From positions 248,001 through 312,000 of the forward strand of contig NZ_JAFFHZ010000002.1 in assembly GCF_017052585.1 (NCBI RefSeq): a stretch of 64,000 nt of DNA, written 5' to 3'. The position numbers were made by a program, and so were the translations under genes. This document shows positions 1 through 8,177 of the stretch, piece by piece. The notes beneath the pieces are model-generated. The model made no database searches, was not told the DNA's origin, and saw only the letters and a list, made by a program, of their open reading frames with translations. Each line of letters opens with the position of its first letter. The first letter of the stretch is position 1. Source of the stretch: Paenibacillus apiarius. GTDB lineage: Bacteria > Bacillota > Bacilli > Paenibacillales > Paenibacillaceae.

Positions 1-936
1 CAAATGGTGTGCGATGGACTGCTTGTCTACAGCATAATTAAGCGCCTGCCGCACCTTCTTATCAGCAAGCGCCGCATTTTCTCCATTCACGACAAGGAAG
101 TAAGAAGCGGTTCCCTTTTGGGCAACCAGCTTGGTCTTCTCACCGTTTTTCAGCAGCGGTAAGCTTTCCAGCGGAATTTTGCTGACTTCGCCTCCCGCAA
201 TATCAATGGTGCCATTCTGTGCGGCTAGGACGCGTGTGTGAGCATCCGGAACCACCTTGAACGTGAGCTTGTCCATTCCGGATTTTTTGCCCCAATAGTT
301 AGGATTAGGCTTTAACATAGTCTGGACATCCTGCTTATATTCATCCAGCACCCACGCTGCCGTGCCGATCGCCTTCACGAACTTGCCCTCCGGATCACCA
401 GCCGGTTCGACGGATGTCGGGCTCATAATGCGGAACGGCCTTGGGTAGGAAAGCTCCGTCAGCGTTAAATCATTATGCTGTGTAAACGTAAGTTTGACTG
501 TAAACTCATCTAACACTTCGACCGATTTCATATTTTTCGAAGTCAACAGCCAATCATGCTCAGGTTTATTTGCCCATCGTTGCACCGAGAACTTCACTGC
601 TTCAGCATTGAAAGGCGTGCCATCAGAAAATAGGACATCCTTGCGTAAATGAAACGTATACGCTTTGCCATCCGGCGAAATCTCCCAAGACTCCGCCAAA
701 GCGGGTTGGATCTCCCCTTTTGCTCCATACTCAACCAGCGAATCGTAAATTATCGGGTAAGCTTGCATCATTCCTTCATAAGAAGCCGCATCCAATCGGC
801 TGATTCCACTATCCGTACTGCTTGCGACGGTAATCACTTTGGCTTCGGATGAATCCGGCTTGGAAGATTGCTGCGCACATCCGGCAGTGGCGGCAACCGC
901 CACCATTAGAATGATCCATGTTGTCTTTATTTTCAC
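1..936 (-). CDS. Nickel/peptide/opine-type ABC transporter substrate-binding lipoprotein (5' part; runs off the window)
   Basis: Reading the minus strand from a GTG at 936 gives 312 codons open to the window edge. The product starts with Lys residues, a hydrophobic segment and the lipobox-like TAGC, so it should be a lipid-anchored extracellular protein. The stretch YDSLVEYGAKGEIQPALAES followed by SPDGKAYTFHLRKDVLFSDG is the classic N-terminal signature of family 5 (SBP_bac_5) binding proteins. The wording is closer to NikA/CntA (nickel or metal-opine) than to OppA. The C-terminal third lies outside the window. It is divergent from the methyltransferase at 1540, with a palindromic repeat element and a Zur-like box between them. 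Substrate is inferred; a plain peptide transporter remains possible. Confidence 0.85.
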   Translation of the reverse strand, partial: MKIKTTWIILMVAVAATAGCAQQSSKPDSSEAKVITVASSTDSGISRLDAASYEGMMQAYPIIYDSLVEYGAKGEIQPALAESWEISPDGKAYTFHLRKDVLFSDGTPFNAEAVKFSVQRWANKPEHDWLLTSKNMKSVEVLDEFTVKLTFTQHNDLTLTELSYPRPFRIMSPTSVEPAGDPEGKFVKAIGTAAWVLDEYKQDVQTMLKPNPNYWGKKSGMDKLTFKVVPDAHTRVLAAQNGTIDIAGGEVSKIPLESLPLLKNGEKTKLVAQKGTASYFLVVNGENAALADKKVRQALNYAVDKQSIAHHL

Positions 937-1131
937 AGTCTCTCTTCTCCCTGCTATATAAGTTGATCTGTTGAAGTTTCCTAACTTTCTCAAGAAATTG
1001 GAGAGTCGATGCTCTCCCCGTTCGCGTTTCCAATCACTCTCCCCTCCAGTCAGCAGCAACGAATCCGGCATCGCCCTGGCGTGCTATGGTACGGCCTAAC
1101 GAATGAAGTAACCGCGGGCAGGAGCGTCCCC

Positions 1132-1313
1132 AACTGCAATTATGCATTTGAAACTTCCCTTTTCACGTCTTACGTCACGATGGACTGCAAAAGAGCAGTT
1201 ACTCTTCACACAATCGCACAAATATTGGTAAATATACTCATTTTGAAATGCACAATTGCAGTACAACCGCCGTAAAAATCGGTATTGCACGAAAGCAACT
1301 GCACTTTGCATTT
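1132..1313 (+). repeat. Four-palindrome intergenic element, copy A
   Basis: Four palindromic units start at 1132 (AACTGCAATTATGCATTT), 1183 (GACTGCAAAAGAGCAGTT), 1246 (AAATGCACAATTGCAGTA) and 1297 (AACTGCACTTTGCATTT). Spacings are 51, 63 and 51. The middle spacer contains CGCACAAATATTGGTAA, which matches the middle spacer of the other three copies. The third spacer carries GCCGTAAAAAT. It lies in the divergent gap between the binding-protein gene and the methyltransferase gene. No coding potential is apparent. The rest of the gap from 937 to 1539 holds only the Zur-like box. Confidence 0.85.
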
Positions 1314-1465
1314 CGCCGGCTCCTCTCCTGTCTGCCCGCCCAAAAGCTCAGTATCGAACGAGCTTCGCTGCACTACCATTGGCATGAGCGACTGGATCAC
1401 AAATGTGTTCTTTCTTCCGTTCAACTTATTTTTCTGTTTAGTAAAAAAAAGCTTGCCCTCCTTAA

Positions 1466-1480
1466 TCGTAATGATTACTA
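1466..1480. promoter_or_regulatory. Zur-box-like operator
   Basis: TCGTAATGATTACTA matches the 7-1-7 Zur box of Bacillus (TCGTAATnATTACGA) at 13 of the 14 defined positions. It lies 60 bp before the methyltransferase start, a position suited to repression. The match is read by eye; Fur and PerR boxes are related, but the TCGTAAT arm is typical of Zur. Confidence 0.6.
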
Positions 1481-1539
1481 TTATATGAGCGCGTTTAAAA
1501 ACCTGTCAATACAAAATGGACAAGCTGAAGGAGGAAATG

Positions 1540-2289
1540 ATGGAAACGAAACACCGTTCTCAACAATATTGGGATGAAAGCGCCGAGGTTTATAATGATA
1601 TCGTATTGGATGAGCTTAACAGCTTTAAAGCTCCGGCATGGAGGGCCATCATCGAGCGGCATATCGGGAGTAAAGGGGGGCTTGATGTGCTGGATGCCGG
1701 TACCGGACCCGGTTTTTTTGCGATTCTGTTGAGCGGTATGAATCATGAAGTAACGGCTGTCGATTCATCGCCGCTCATGCTTAAGCAGGCGCAATTCAAC
1801 GCCTCCCGCGCCGGGGTTGCCGCGCATTTTATACAAGGAGACATTAGCGCTCCTCCCTTCCCGGAAGCCAGCTTCGACGTCATTATAAGCCGCAATGTAA
1901 CCTGGACCCTGCCACAGCCTGCCGCAACATACGAAGCATGGCATAGCCTGCTGCGTCCGGGCGGGAAAATCGTTATATTCGACGCGAATTGGAATAAACA
2001 TCTTGTCGATGAAGCGCAGCACAAGCGCTATATGGAAGATTGCGATACCGCAAGAAGGATGGGTTATGGCATAGAACTGGAAGAAAGCCTTGAGCGCGAA
2101 GGCGATGAAATAACGCTTAAGCTGCCGCTCACCTTTGAGCAGCGTCCGGACTGGGATATGCGATCACTGGAGAAAATCGGTTATAAGGAAATTGTCTGCA
2201 ATTGGGGATTTGACGAGTCTATCTACACGGAAAGCGAAAAAGTGCTGAACAGAACGACGCCCATGTTCTCCATTGTCGCTGCAAAGTGA
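1540..2289 (+). CDS. Class I SAM-dependent methyltransferase
   Basis: The protein is about 249 residues. Motif I appears as VLDAGTGPGFFAILLSG, the acidic end of strand 2 as VTAVDSSPLML, motif II as FDVIISRNVTWTLP and motif III as LLRPGGKIVIFDANW, so the SAM-binding Rossmann fold is complete. The likely start is the ATG at 1540 because AAGGAGG ends six bases earlier; the ATG at 1537 is too close. The acceptor substrate cannot be read from sequence. The Zur-like box upstream and the divergent metal/opine-type binding protein suggest a role under zinc limitation, perhaps metallophore modification, but that is inference. It is monocistronic with its own terminator. Confidence 0.9.
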   Translation: METKHRSQQYWDESAEVYNDIVLDELNSFKAPAWRAIIERHIGSKGGLDVLDAGTGPGFFAILLSGMNHEVTAVDSSPLMLKQAQFNASRAGVAAHFIQGDISAPPFPEASFDVIISRNVTWTLPQPAATYEAWHSLLRPGGKIVIFDANWNKHLVDEAQHKRYMEDCDTARRMGYGIELEESLEREGDEITLKLPLTFEQRPDWDMRSLEKIGYKEIVCNWGFDESIYTESEKVLNRTTPMFSIVAAK

Positions 2290-2320
2290 GTTAACCGATG
2301 TATGGATTTACAAATTGGGG

Positions 2321-2358
2321 AAAAACAGCTTGTCCTTCTTCGGGGGCAAGCTGTTTTT
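2321..2358 (+). terminator. Rho-independent terminator of the methyltransferase gene
   Basis: An AAAAACAGCTTG / CAAGCTGTTTTT stem closes a loop of about 14 nt and ends in a T-run, starting 31 bases after the stop codon. Confidence 0.8.
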
Positions 2359-2394
2359 GAACGAATAGTTGGGCAATTTATCGGAATTGAATTG

Positions 2395-2526
2395 TTACGG
2401 TGTCGACGCCAACACGTATTTCATTTTCATAAATTCAAACCGTCCCCCGTTGGTTGCCTGCATAAATGTATTCAACGGAGTAAAGCCCGCTCTCTTGTAC
2501 ACCTTGATGGATGGTATATGAGTTCG
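2395..2526 (-). pseudogene. Remnant of a GNAT acetyltransferase (C-terminal 43 residues)
   Basis: On the minus strand an open stretch with no start codon reads IPSIKVYKRAGFTPL, then NGGRFEFMKMKY and a stop. This looks like the end of a GNAT N-acetyltransferase (the N-x-x-A/S-x-x-x-Y-x-x-x-GF motif and the final strand). In-frame stops lie directly upstream and no N-terminal domain is present, so it is a decayed fragment. The remaining gap to 2715 shows nothing else. Confidence 0.55.
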
Positions 2527-2715
2527 TTATCATACCAATACCTCTTTCCTTCATACTAGCCCTTCACCTCTGCAAAAGCTCTTACCGGAAATATGCTTCT
2601 CTGCTCATGGCTCTCGCCTTATGAAGCTCTAGCAAATTTTCTCATTTTGTTTATAGCAAGCATAAATTGGATTGCGAAATACGTCAAACCTATAATAGAT
2701 TTCGTTTTCATCCGG

Positions 2716-3648
2716 TTATTTGGAGTGTTGCTCCGCAAGTTCCTCGGTCTGCAGCTGAAACCACCAGAGAAAGGCCGCCCATCCCCTCCACGGGGCCCAT
2801 CGCTCCGCCAGTTGCCGCACTTGCTCCTCCCTAGCTTTTTTTCCGATTCCATAGGTTCGGCCGATGATGGATTGCAGTCCCGCATCCGCTGCCGGGATTG
2901 CATCCGGAAACCCGAGTCCGCGCATAAGCACGGACTCTGCCGTCCACCTGCCCACACCCTTGTATTTCATCAAGGTGTTGCACGCCAGGCTATAATCAAC
3001 GTTGCGCAGCTCCGGCAGGTTCAACTCACCGCTGGCAACCGCTTGTGACACGGTTATAATGGTTCTCGCCTTTTGATGACTCATTTGAATGTCTCGCAGT
3101 GCTCCTTCTTTAAGCATCGCAACGTCTCCGGGCTGTGGAAACACCCCGTACTCCGCTTCGTCATGCGCAATCTGTCGACCGCATAATTCCACAAAAGCGA
3201 GCTTCAGCTTGCGCGCAAATCGCACATGAACCTGTTGCCCGATAATGGCCCAGATGAGCGCTTCATAAGGATCCGCGACAAGCACCGGACGCAGGCCGCG
3301 ATAGTTCTGCATAAGGCGTCCAAGTATCGGGTCATGAGCGTAAAGACCGTGAAAAGATGAGGGTTCTGTCTCTAGCGTAAACGTCCGTCTCACCCATGAC
3401 ACGGCCTTATCTGCGATCTCCTTGCTTATCTGTTCCCCGATTAATTGCAGATGCAGCGTCGTATGTTCGATTGGCCCCGTGCTTGTAATCTGAACGAGCA
3501 CATCCGAGCCTGCAAAAGTTAGCACGCGGGAATACCGCTGTTGATTCACTCGTTCTAATATGGCTGCAGTCGACGAGCGAAGATAGGCCAGAGCCAACCC
3601 AAAATTGTACGGGCGCGCAGGCGTTATGTCAGTCTCAAAGATGTTCAT
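2716..3648 (-). CDS. DNA-3-methyladenine glycosylase II (AlkA family)
   Basis: The product is 310 residues, typical of Gram-positive AlkA-like enzymes. It would excise alkylated purines in base excision repair. The N-terminal part resembles the AlkA N domain. The HhH-GPD core is visible as YEALIWAIIGQQVHVRFARK and then LMKYKGVGRWTAESVLMRGL, the helix-hairpin-helix. The catalytic Asp follows in FPDAIPAADAGLQ. A YGIGKK segment and a Trp-rich C-terminus complete the fold. It starts just before a small hypothetical gene on the same strand. No ada-like gene is adjacent. Confidence 0.9.
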   Translation of the reverse strand: MNIFETDITPARPYNFGLALAYLRSSTAAILERVNQQRYSRVLTFAGSDVLVQITSTGPIEHTTLHLQLIGEQISKEIADKAVSWVRRTFTLETEPSSFHGLYAHDPILGRLMQNYRGLRPVLVADPYEALIWAIIGQQVHVRFARKLKLAFVELCGRQIAHDEAEYGVFPQPGDVAMLKEGALRDIQMSHQKARTIITVSQAVASGELNLPELRNVDYSLACNTLMKYKGVGRWTAESVLMRGLGFPDAIPAADAGLQSIIGRTYGIGKKAREEQVRQLAERWAPWRGWAAFLWWFQLQTEELAEQHSK

Positions 3649-3654
3649 TCCGCT

Positions 3655-3855
3655 TTACCTCCAGTTGCTGTACACTATTTTCTTATTTTCCCCATCCCAT
3701 ATATCGAAATTCAAATACCCGTGAGTTCCGGTCATCCCAGTATAAGATGCAATAGCTTCGACCAGCATCGAAATGTGGATGTTAATCGTATTTTCTTCTA
3801 GTAAAAATGGTGCCTCGTTGTACCTTTCTATATGAAACTGTGATAGATTTATCAC
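3655..3855 (-). CDS. Small hypothetical protein (66 residues)
   Basis: This open frame could start at a GTG at 3855, but no clear ribosome binding site precedes it and an in-frame stop lies just upstream. The composition (LSQFHIERYNEAPFLLEENT and GYLNFDIWDG) looks protein-like. I do not recognise the family. It ends 6 bases before the AlkA start, so it may be translated with it, or it may be the tail of a truncated gene. Confidence 0.35.
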   Translation of the reverse strand: MINLSQFHIERYNEAPFLLEENTINIHISMLVEAIASYTGMTGTHGYLNFDIWDGENKKIVYSNWR

Positions 3856-3939
3856 GTATAACTATTTAACTTTCTTTTTTTTGGAACTACTTCCCATCAC
3901 AGGGGCAATCCGTATATTGCAAAAGGAGTGGTATAAATC

Positions 3940-4974
3940 TTGAAAAAACATTGGCTGGGCGCCAGCGTGCTAGCATTAGCGCTAAGTGCCGCATTAACAG
4001 GTTGCACCCCACAACCCGAACAACCGCTGCAAGGAGCACAGGAAAAAGAAACTCCCGTTCAAGTCGCTCCGATTGAGATTGGGGCTCTTAGCTTGCAGAA
4101 TGAAATTATCGGAACAGCCAACCCGAACAAAACCATCGACATCATTCCGAAACTGAACGGCGAACTGATTAAATTAAATGTAAAAAAGGGGGATTACATC
4201 AATAAGGGAGCTTCTCTGGGCAGCATCAACGCAGAGGACTTGGAAATCCAGCTGCAATTGGAACAATTCGCGTTAGAGCAGGCGCAGGATCAATATAAAA
4301 CTACGCATAACGCTGCCCCGGCGGAAATGGAACTGGATCAAGCGAAGCGAAGCGTCGAGCAAGCCCGGCTGCGGGTGAAACAAGCCCAGAACCGGGTAGA
4401 TGACGCCTATCTGAAGGCTCCGATCAGCGGGCGAGTCATTCGCGTCGCTGCCGAAGAAGGGGGATTCGTCACGTCAACTTCCCCCCTGTTTACCATCGTA
4501 TCCACCAATCCGGTTACGTTAACGGCCAATGTCAGCGCCAACCAAATGCTGCTGCTGCAGAACAGGAAGGAAGCGAAGGTGGAAATTCCTGATTTGGGAA
4601 AATCCTTCTCCTCCAAGATTACATACCTGTCCCCTATAGCCAACGAATCCGGCTTCTATACATTGGAAGCGCAAGCGGACAATAAGGGCGATGAGATTAA
4701 ACCGGGGATGATTGCGAAATTTATTGTCGATCAAGAGCTCATGAAAGACGCCCTTCTCGTACCTACCGAATCCATTGTGGAGAAAAACGGATCGGCACAT
4801 CTATTCATCGTGAAAGACGGCCGCGCAGTCGAAAAAGCCGTCAAGGTATTGGAGTCGCAGACGAAAATGTCAGCCGTAAAAGGCGATCTCAAAAAGGACG
4901 ATCAAGTCGTCGTTAAAGGTCAGATCACGTTAAACGATGGCAACAAAGTGAAGATCATCGAGGAGGCGCGATAA
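3940..4974 (+). CDS. RND efflux periplasmic-adaptor-like lipoprotein (membrane fusion protein)
   Basis: The start is a TTG preceded by AAAGGAG. A signal peptide ends in the lipobox LTGC, so in this Gram-positive setting the adaptor is membrane-tethered. About 344 residues follow the HlyD/AcrA plan: a lipoyl half (VKKGDYINKGASLGSINAED), an alpha-helical hairpin rich in Gln/Ala/Glu (about residues 105-155), the second lipoyl half (LKAPISGRVIRVAAEEGGFV), a beta-barrel, and a C-terminal membrane-proximal domain. The stop is one base from the start of the RND pump, so the two are cotranscribed and should form one export system. Confidence 0.9.
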   Translation: MKKHWLGASVLALALSAALTGCTPQPEQPLQGAQEKETPVQVAPIEIGALSLQNEIIGTANPNKTIDIIPKLNGELIKLNVKKGDYINKGASLGSINAEDLEIQLQLEQFALEQAQDQYKTTHNAAPAEMELDQAKRSVEQARLRVKQAQNRVDDAYLKAPISGRVIRVAAEEGGFVTSTSPLFTIVSTNPVTLTANVSANQMLLLQNRKEAKVEIPDLGKSFSSKITYLSPIANESGFYTLEAQADNKGDEIKPGMIAKFIVDQELMKDALLVPTESIVEKNGSAHLFIVKDGRAVEKAVKVLESQTKMSAVKGDLKKDDQVVVKGQITLNDGNKVKIIEEAR

Positions 4975-4975
4975 C

Positions 4976-7900
4976 GTGAAAATCATTGACCTCTCCGTTA
5001 AGCGTCCAATCGGTGTCATCATGATCGTGCTCGCCATTATAGCGCTCGGCTTGATCAGCTTGCGGAACCTCGCGATCGACTTGTTTCCAAAGATCGATCT
5101 GCCGATTGCCGTGGTTGCCACTTCTTATCAAGGAGCGGCGCCCGAGGAAATCGAGAAATTGATTTCGCGGCCGCTGGAATCCTCCTTAAGCACCATCCAA
5201 GGGATTGATACGGTCTCCTCGCAATCGCAAGCCAACTCATCCCTGGTCATGCTGAAATTCAAAACCGGCACCAATATGGATAATGCTTTAATTGACGTGC
5301 GGGAAAAAGTCGATCAAATGAAAAGTATGCTGCCTGAAGCCGCCAACGATCCGACCGTGCTCCGCTTTGACCCGAACCAAATGCCCATCATCACTTTGGG
5401 ACTGACGGGAGCACAGCCGGAGAAGCTGCAGGAGATTGCTGACAACAGCATTATCCCCTTCCTTGAACGGGAAAACGGCGTTGCCTCCGTCTCCGTCCAA
5501 GGCGGAAAAACACGGGAAATTCTCGTCGAACTGGACCGCGCGAACCTGGCCCGCTACGGCACTACGCCTTCACAGGTGGTGCAGGCGCTGAATATGGAGA
5601 ACAAATCAGCGGCGGCGGGAACTGTTCCGAAGGGTGTGCAGGATCTTCAAATCCGCATTAAAGGCGAATACTCTTCCGTGGAAGAAATTCAGCAAACTTT
5701 AATCCATCTGCCTAACGGCGGTCAGATTCAAGTTAGCGACGTAGCCAGGGTCACCGATACGTTCAAGAAGCAAAATTCGCTTACGCTGGTTAACGGCAGC
5801 CCTGCGCTTGTATTATCGGTGCAGAGACAATCGGACGCGAACACGGTGGCGGTGGCGGATCATATTTACAAGGCAATGGACAAGCTGGAAGCGAAGCTGC
5901 CGCAAGGAATCGAGCTAAAGATGGTATCGGACACCTCCATTTTTATCCGTCAATCGATGGATAGTGTCGTCAGCAATATGCTCAGCGGCGGCTTTCTGGC
6001 GATATTGATTTTGATTTTATTTTTGCGCAGCGTCCGCTCAACGTTTGTTATCGGCATATCGATGCCGATCGCCATCATATCCACCTTTACGCTCATGCAT
6101 TTTACAGGGCAAACGCTCAATGTCATTTCCATGGGCGGCCTTGCGCTCGGAATCGGGATGATGGTAGACAACTCCATTGTCATATTGGAAAATATTTTTA
6201 CGTATCGGCAAAAAGGAATGTCTATGAAAGAAGCCGCCGTCAAAGGAGCTTCCGAGCTGGCTTCCGCCGTAATCGCGTCCACCATGACGACGTTGGTCGT
6301 GTTCTTGCCAATCGTGTTCGTGCAAGGAATTACGTCGGATATATTCCGGCCGCTGGCTTTAACGGTCTGCTTCTCCCTTATTGCTTCTCTCGTCGTGGCG
6401 ATAACGCTCATTCCGATGCTGTCTTCCAAGCTGGTACCCGAGAAGAAGAAGGCAAAGGCGGAGAAGAAGGGCTGGTATACCCGCTTTTTTGGTCTCTTTA
6501 TTACGTTCTACAAAAAAATATTGCGTTGGGTGCTCGGACACCGCAAAACGACGGTATTCGGCACGTTTGTGTTGTTAATCGGGAGTTTCTTCCTCGTTCC
6601 ATTCATTGGCATGGAGTTCATGCCAGGCGGCGATCAGGGCCAAATCCAAATCACCGTTCAGACGCCAAGCGGCACGAATCTGGAGGAAACCAAAAAAATA
6701 GCTGACAAAGTATCCTTATTGCTAAAGCCATATGAGAAGGTAATCGACACCGCGTCGGAATCGATCGGCGGAGGTGGCGGCCCGTTCGGAGGAAGCGCCA
6801 ATTCAGCGACATTTATGATTCAGCTGGTTCGAGCAACCGAACGGGAGATTACAACGGCCGAGATGATGCGGCAATTAACGGAAGCGGCCGGAGAATTAGC
6901 CGGAGCGGAGATTACCGTTTCTGCGATGGAGTCCGGGTTCGGAGCGGGGGCTCCGATCCAAATCAGATTAAACGGGCAAGAGCAAGATGTGCTGGAGGAA
7001 GTCGCCAATCAAGTCGTGTGGCTCATTTCAGAGATCGGTGGCGTCTATAATGCAGAATCATCTGCTGCAGAAGGAAATGCCGAGTTGAATATTACTATCG
7101 ACCGGAGCTTGGCCGCTAAATATGGATTGACCTACCAGCAAATCATGAACGAAATTTCGCTTGCGATTAATGGGCAGTTGGCGACGCAATACCGGGAGGG
7201 CGGCAATGAATATGATGTGCGAGTCATCATGCCTGAAGAGAGCCGTTCAAGCATTGCGGCGCTAAATACGTTAACGATTCAATCGCAGAGCGGCAGATTG
7301 GTTCCGCTGTCCGACGTGGCTGAATTCAACCAGCTTCAAGGTCCTGTCATGATTCAGCGTGAAAATCAACAGCGGCAAATCAACGTTACCGCCGATATTT
7401 CGGGAAGAGATTTGGGCAGCATCTCCACCGAAATTGAACAAACGCTGCAAGCGATGAACTTCCCAGAAGGATATTCCTACTCGATGGGCGGCCAAACCGA
7501 GGATATGATGGAATCCTTTATCGATCTCGGCATCGCGCTTATCTTTTCCATTTTCTTGGTCTATGTCGTGATGGCGGTTCAATTCGAGTCCCTGCTCTAT
7601 CCGTTCATTATTATGTTCGCCATGCCGACGACCTTCACGGGTGTCATGCTGGGCTTGTTCATCACCAAAACTCCGTTAAGCGTAACCGCCCTAATCGGAG
7701 TCATTATGCTTGCGGGCATTGTCGTGAACAACGCGATTATTCTGGTCGATTATATCAATATTTTGCGCAGAAGCGGACTGGAGCGGGCAGAGGCCATTAT
7801 GCAAGGCGCGCCAAGCCGGATACGGCCGATATTCATGACCACCTTGACGACCGTGCTCGGTTTGCTGCCGCTTGCGCTCGGCATCGGCGAAGGCGCGGAA

Positions 7901-8071
7901 ATGCAGGCTCCCCTCGCCATCGTCGTTATATTCGGCTTGTCTTGCTCGACCATCTTTACCTTGCTGCTGGTGCCGGTCATGTATACGTATCTGGACGATT
8001 TTTCGAACTGGATCAAACGGCTGTTCACGAGAAAGAACAAAGCAGACAAGACAACGGAAATAACCGTGTAA
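4976..8071 (+). CDS. AcrB/SwrC-type RND efflux pump
   Basis: The GTG start gives 1031 residues, full length for the HAE-RND family. TM1 (IGVIMIVLAIIALGLISL) is followed by a large extracytoplasmic loop. TM4 carries the proton-relay Asp in GIGMMVDNSIVILENI, and a second TM block with a second large loop follows (QGQIQITVQTPSGTNLEE). The pseudo-repeat relay region is LAGIVVNNAIILVDYIN. In Bacillus the related SwrC exports surfactin and bile-type amphiphiles. The substrate here is unknown. No outer-membrane factor is expected or seen. A glycine-rich run (GGGGGPFGG) sits in the second large loop. Confidence 0.93.
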   Translation: MKIIDLSVKRPIGVIMIVLAIIALGLISLRNLAIDLFPKIDLPIAVVATSYQGAAPEEIEKLISRPLESSLSTIQGIDTVSSQSQANSSLVMLKFKTGTNMDNALIDVREKVDQMKSMLPEAANDPTVLRFDPNQMPIITLGLTGAQPEKLQEIADNSIIPFLERENGVASVSVQGGKTREILVELDRANLARYGTTPSQVVQALNMENKSAAAGTVPKGVQDLQIRIKGEYSSVEEIQQTLIHLPNGGQIQVSDVARVTDTFKKQNSLTLVNGSPALVLSVQRQSDANTVAVADHIYKAMDKLEAKLPQGIELKMVSDTSIFIRQSMDSVVSNMLSGGFLAILILILFLRSVRSTFVIGISMPIAIISTFTLMHFTGQTLNVISMGGLALGIGMMVDNSIVILENIFTYRQKGMSMKEAAVKGASELASAVIASTMTTLVVFLPIVFVQGITSDIFRPLALTVCFSLIASLVVAITLIPMLSSKLVPEKKKAKAEKKGWYTRFFGLFITFYKKILRWVLGHRKTTVFGTFVLLIGSFFLVPFIGMEFMPGGDQGQIQITVQTPSGTNLEETKKIADKVSLLLKPYEKVIDTASESIGGGGGPFGGSANSATFMIQLVRATEREITTAEMMRQLTEAAGELAGAEITVSAMESGFGAGAPIQIRLNGQEQDVLEEVANQVVWLISEIGGVYNAESSAAEGNAELNITIDRSLAAKYGLTYQQIMNEISLAINGQLATQYREGGNEYDVRVIMPEESRSSIAALNTLTIQSQSGRLVPLSDVAEFNQLQGPVMIQRENQQRQINVTADISGRDLGSISTEIEQTLQAMNFPEGYSYSMGGQTEDMMESFIDLGIALIFSIFLVYVVMAVQFESLLYPFIIMFAMPTTFTGVMLGLFITKTPLSVTALIGVIMLAGIVVNNAIILVDYINILRRSGLERAEAIMQGAPSRIRPIFMTTLTTVLGLLPLALGIGEGAEMQAPLAIVVIFGLSCSTIFTLLLVPVMYTYLDDFSNWIKRLFTRKNKADKTTEITV

Positions 8072-8093
8072 GCCAGTTTCTATTAAAATGTGA

Positions 8094-8130
8094 AAACCTC
8101 CAGCACCGCTATACAGCAGGCTGGAGGTTT
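8094..8130. terminator. Terminator between the RND operon and the ABC exporter
   Basis: An AAACCTCCAGC / GCTGGAGGTTT hairpin lies 22 bases after the RND stop. The stem has A/T flanks on both sides, so it could serve both converging transcripts. Confidence 0.75.
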
Positions 8131-8177
8131 CCTTATATCAGAACATTTATTAATTGTTTTTACCAAATTGCATGAAG

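Noticed and set aside
1009..1577. Several short frames on both strands in the divergent gap
   Set aside because: They cross the palindromic element and the Zur-like site, overlap one another and lack start signals.
2593..3048. 151-residue plus-strand frame
   Set aside because: Antisense to the AlkA gene, whose helix-hairpin-helix and catalytic Asp are clear.
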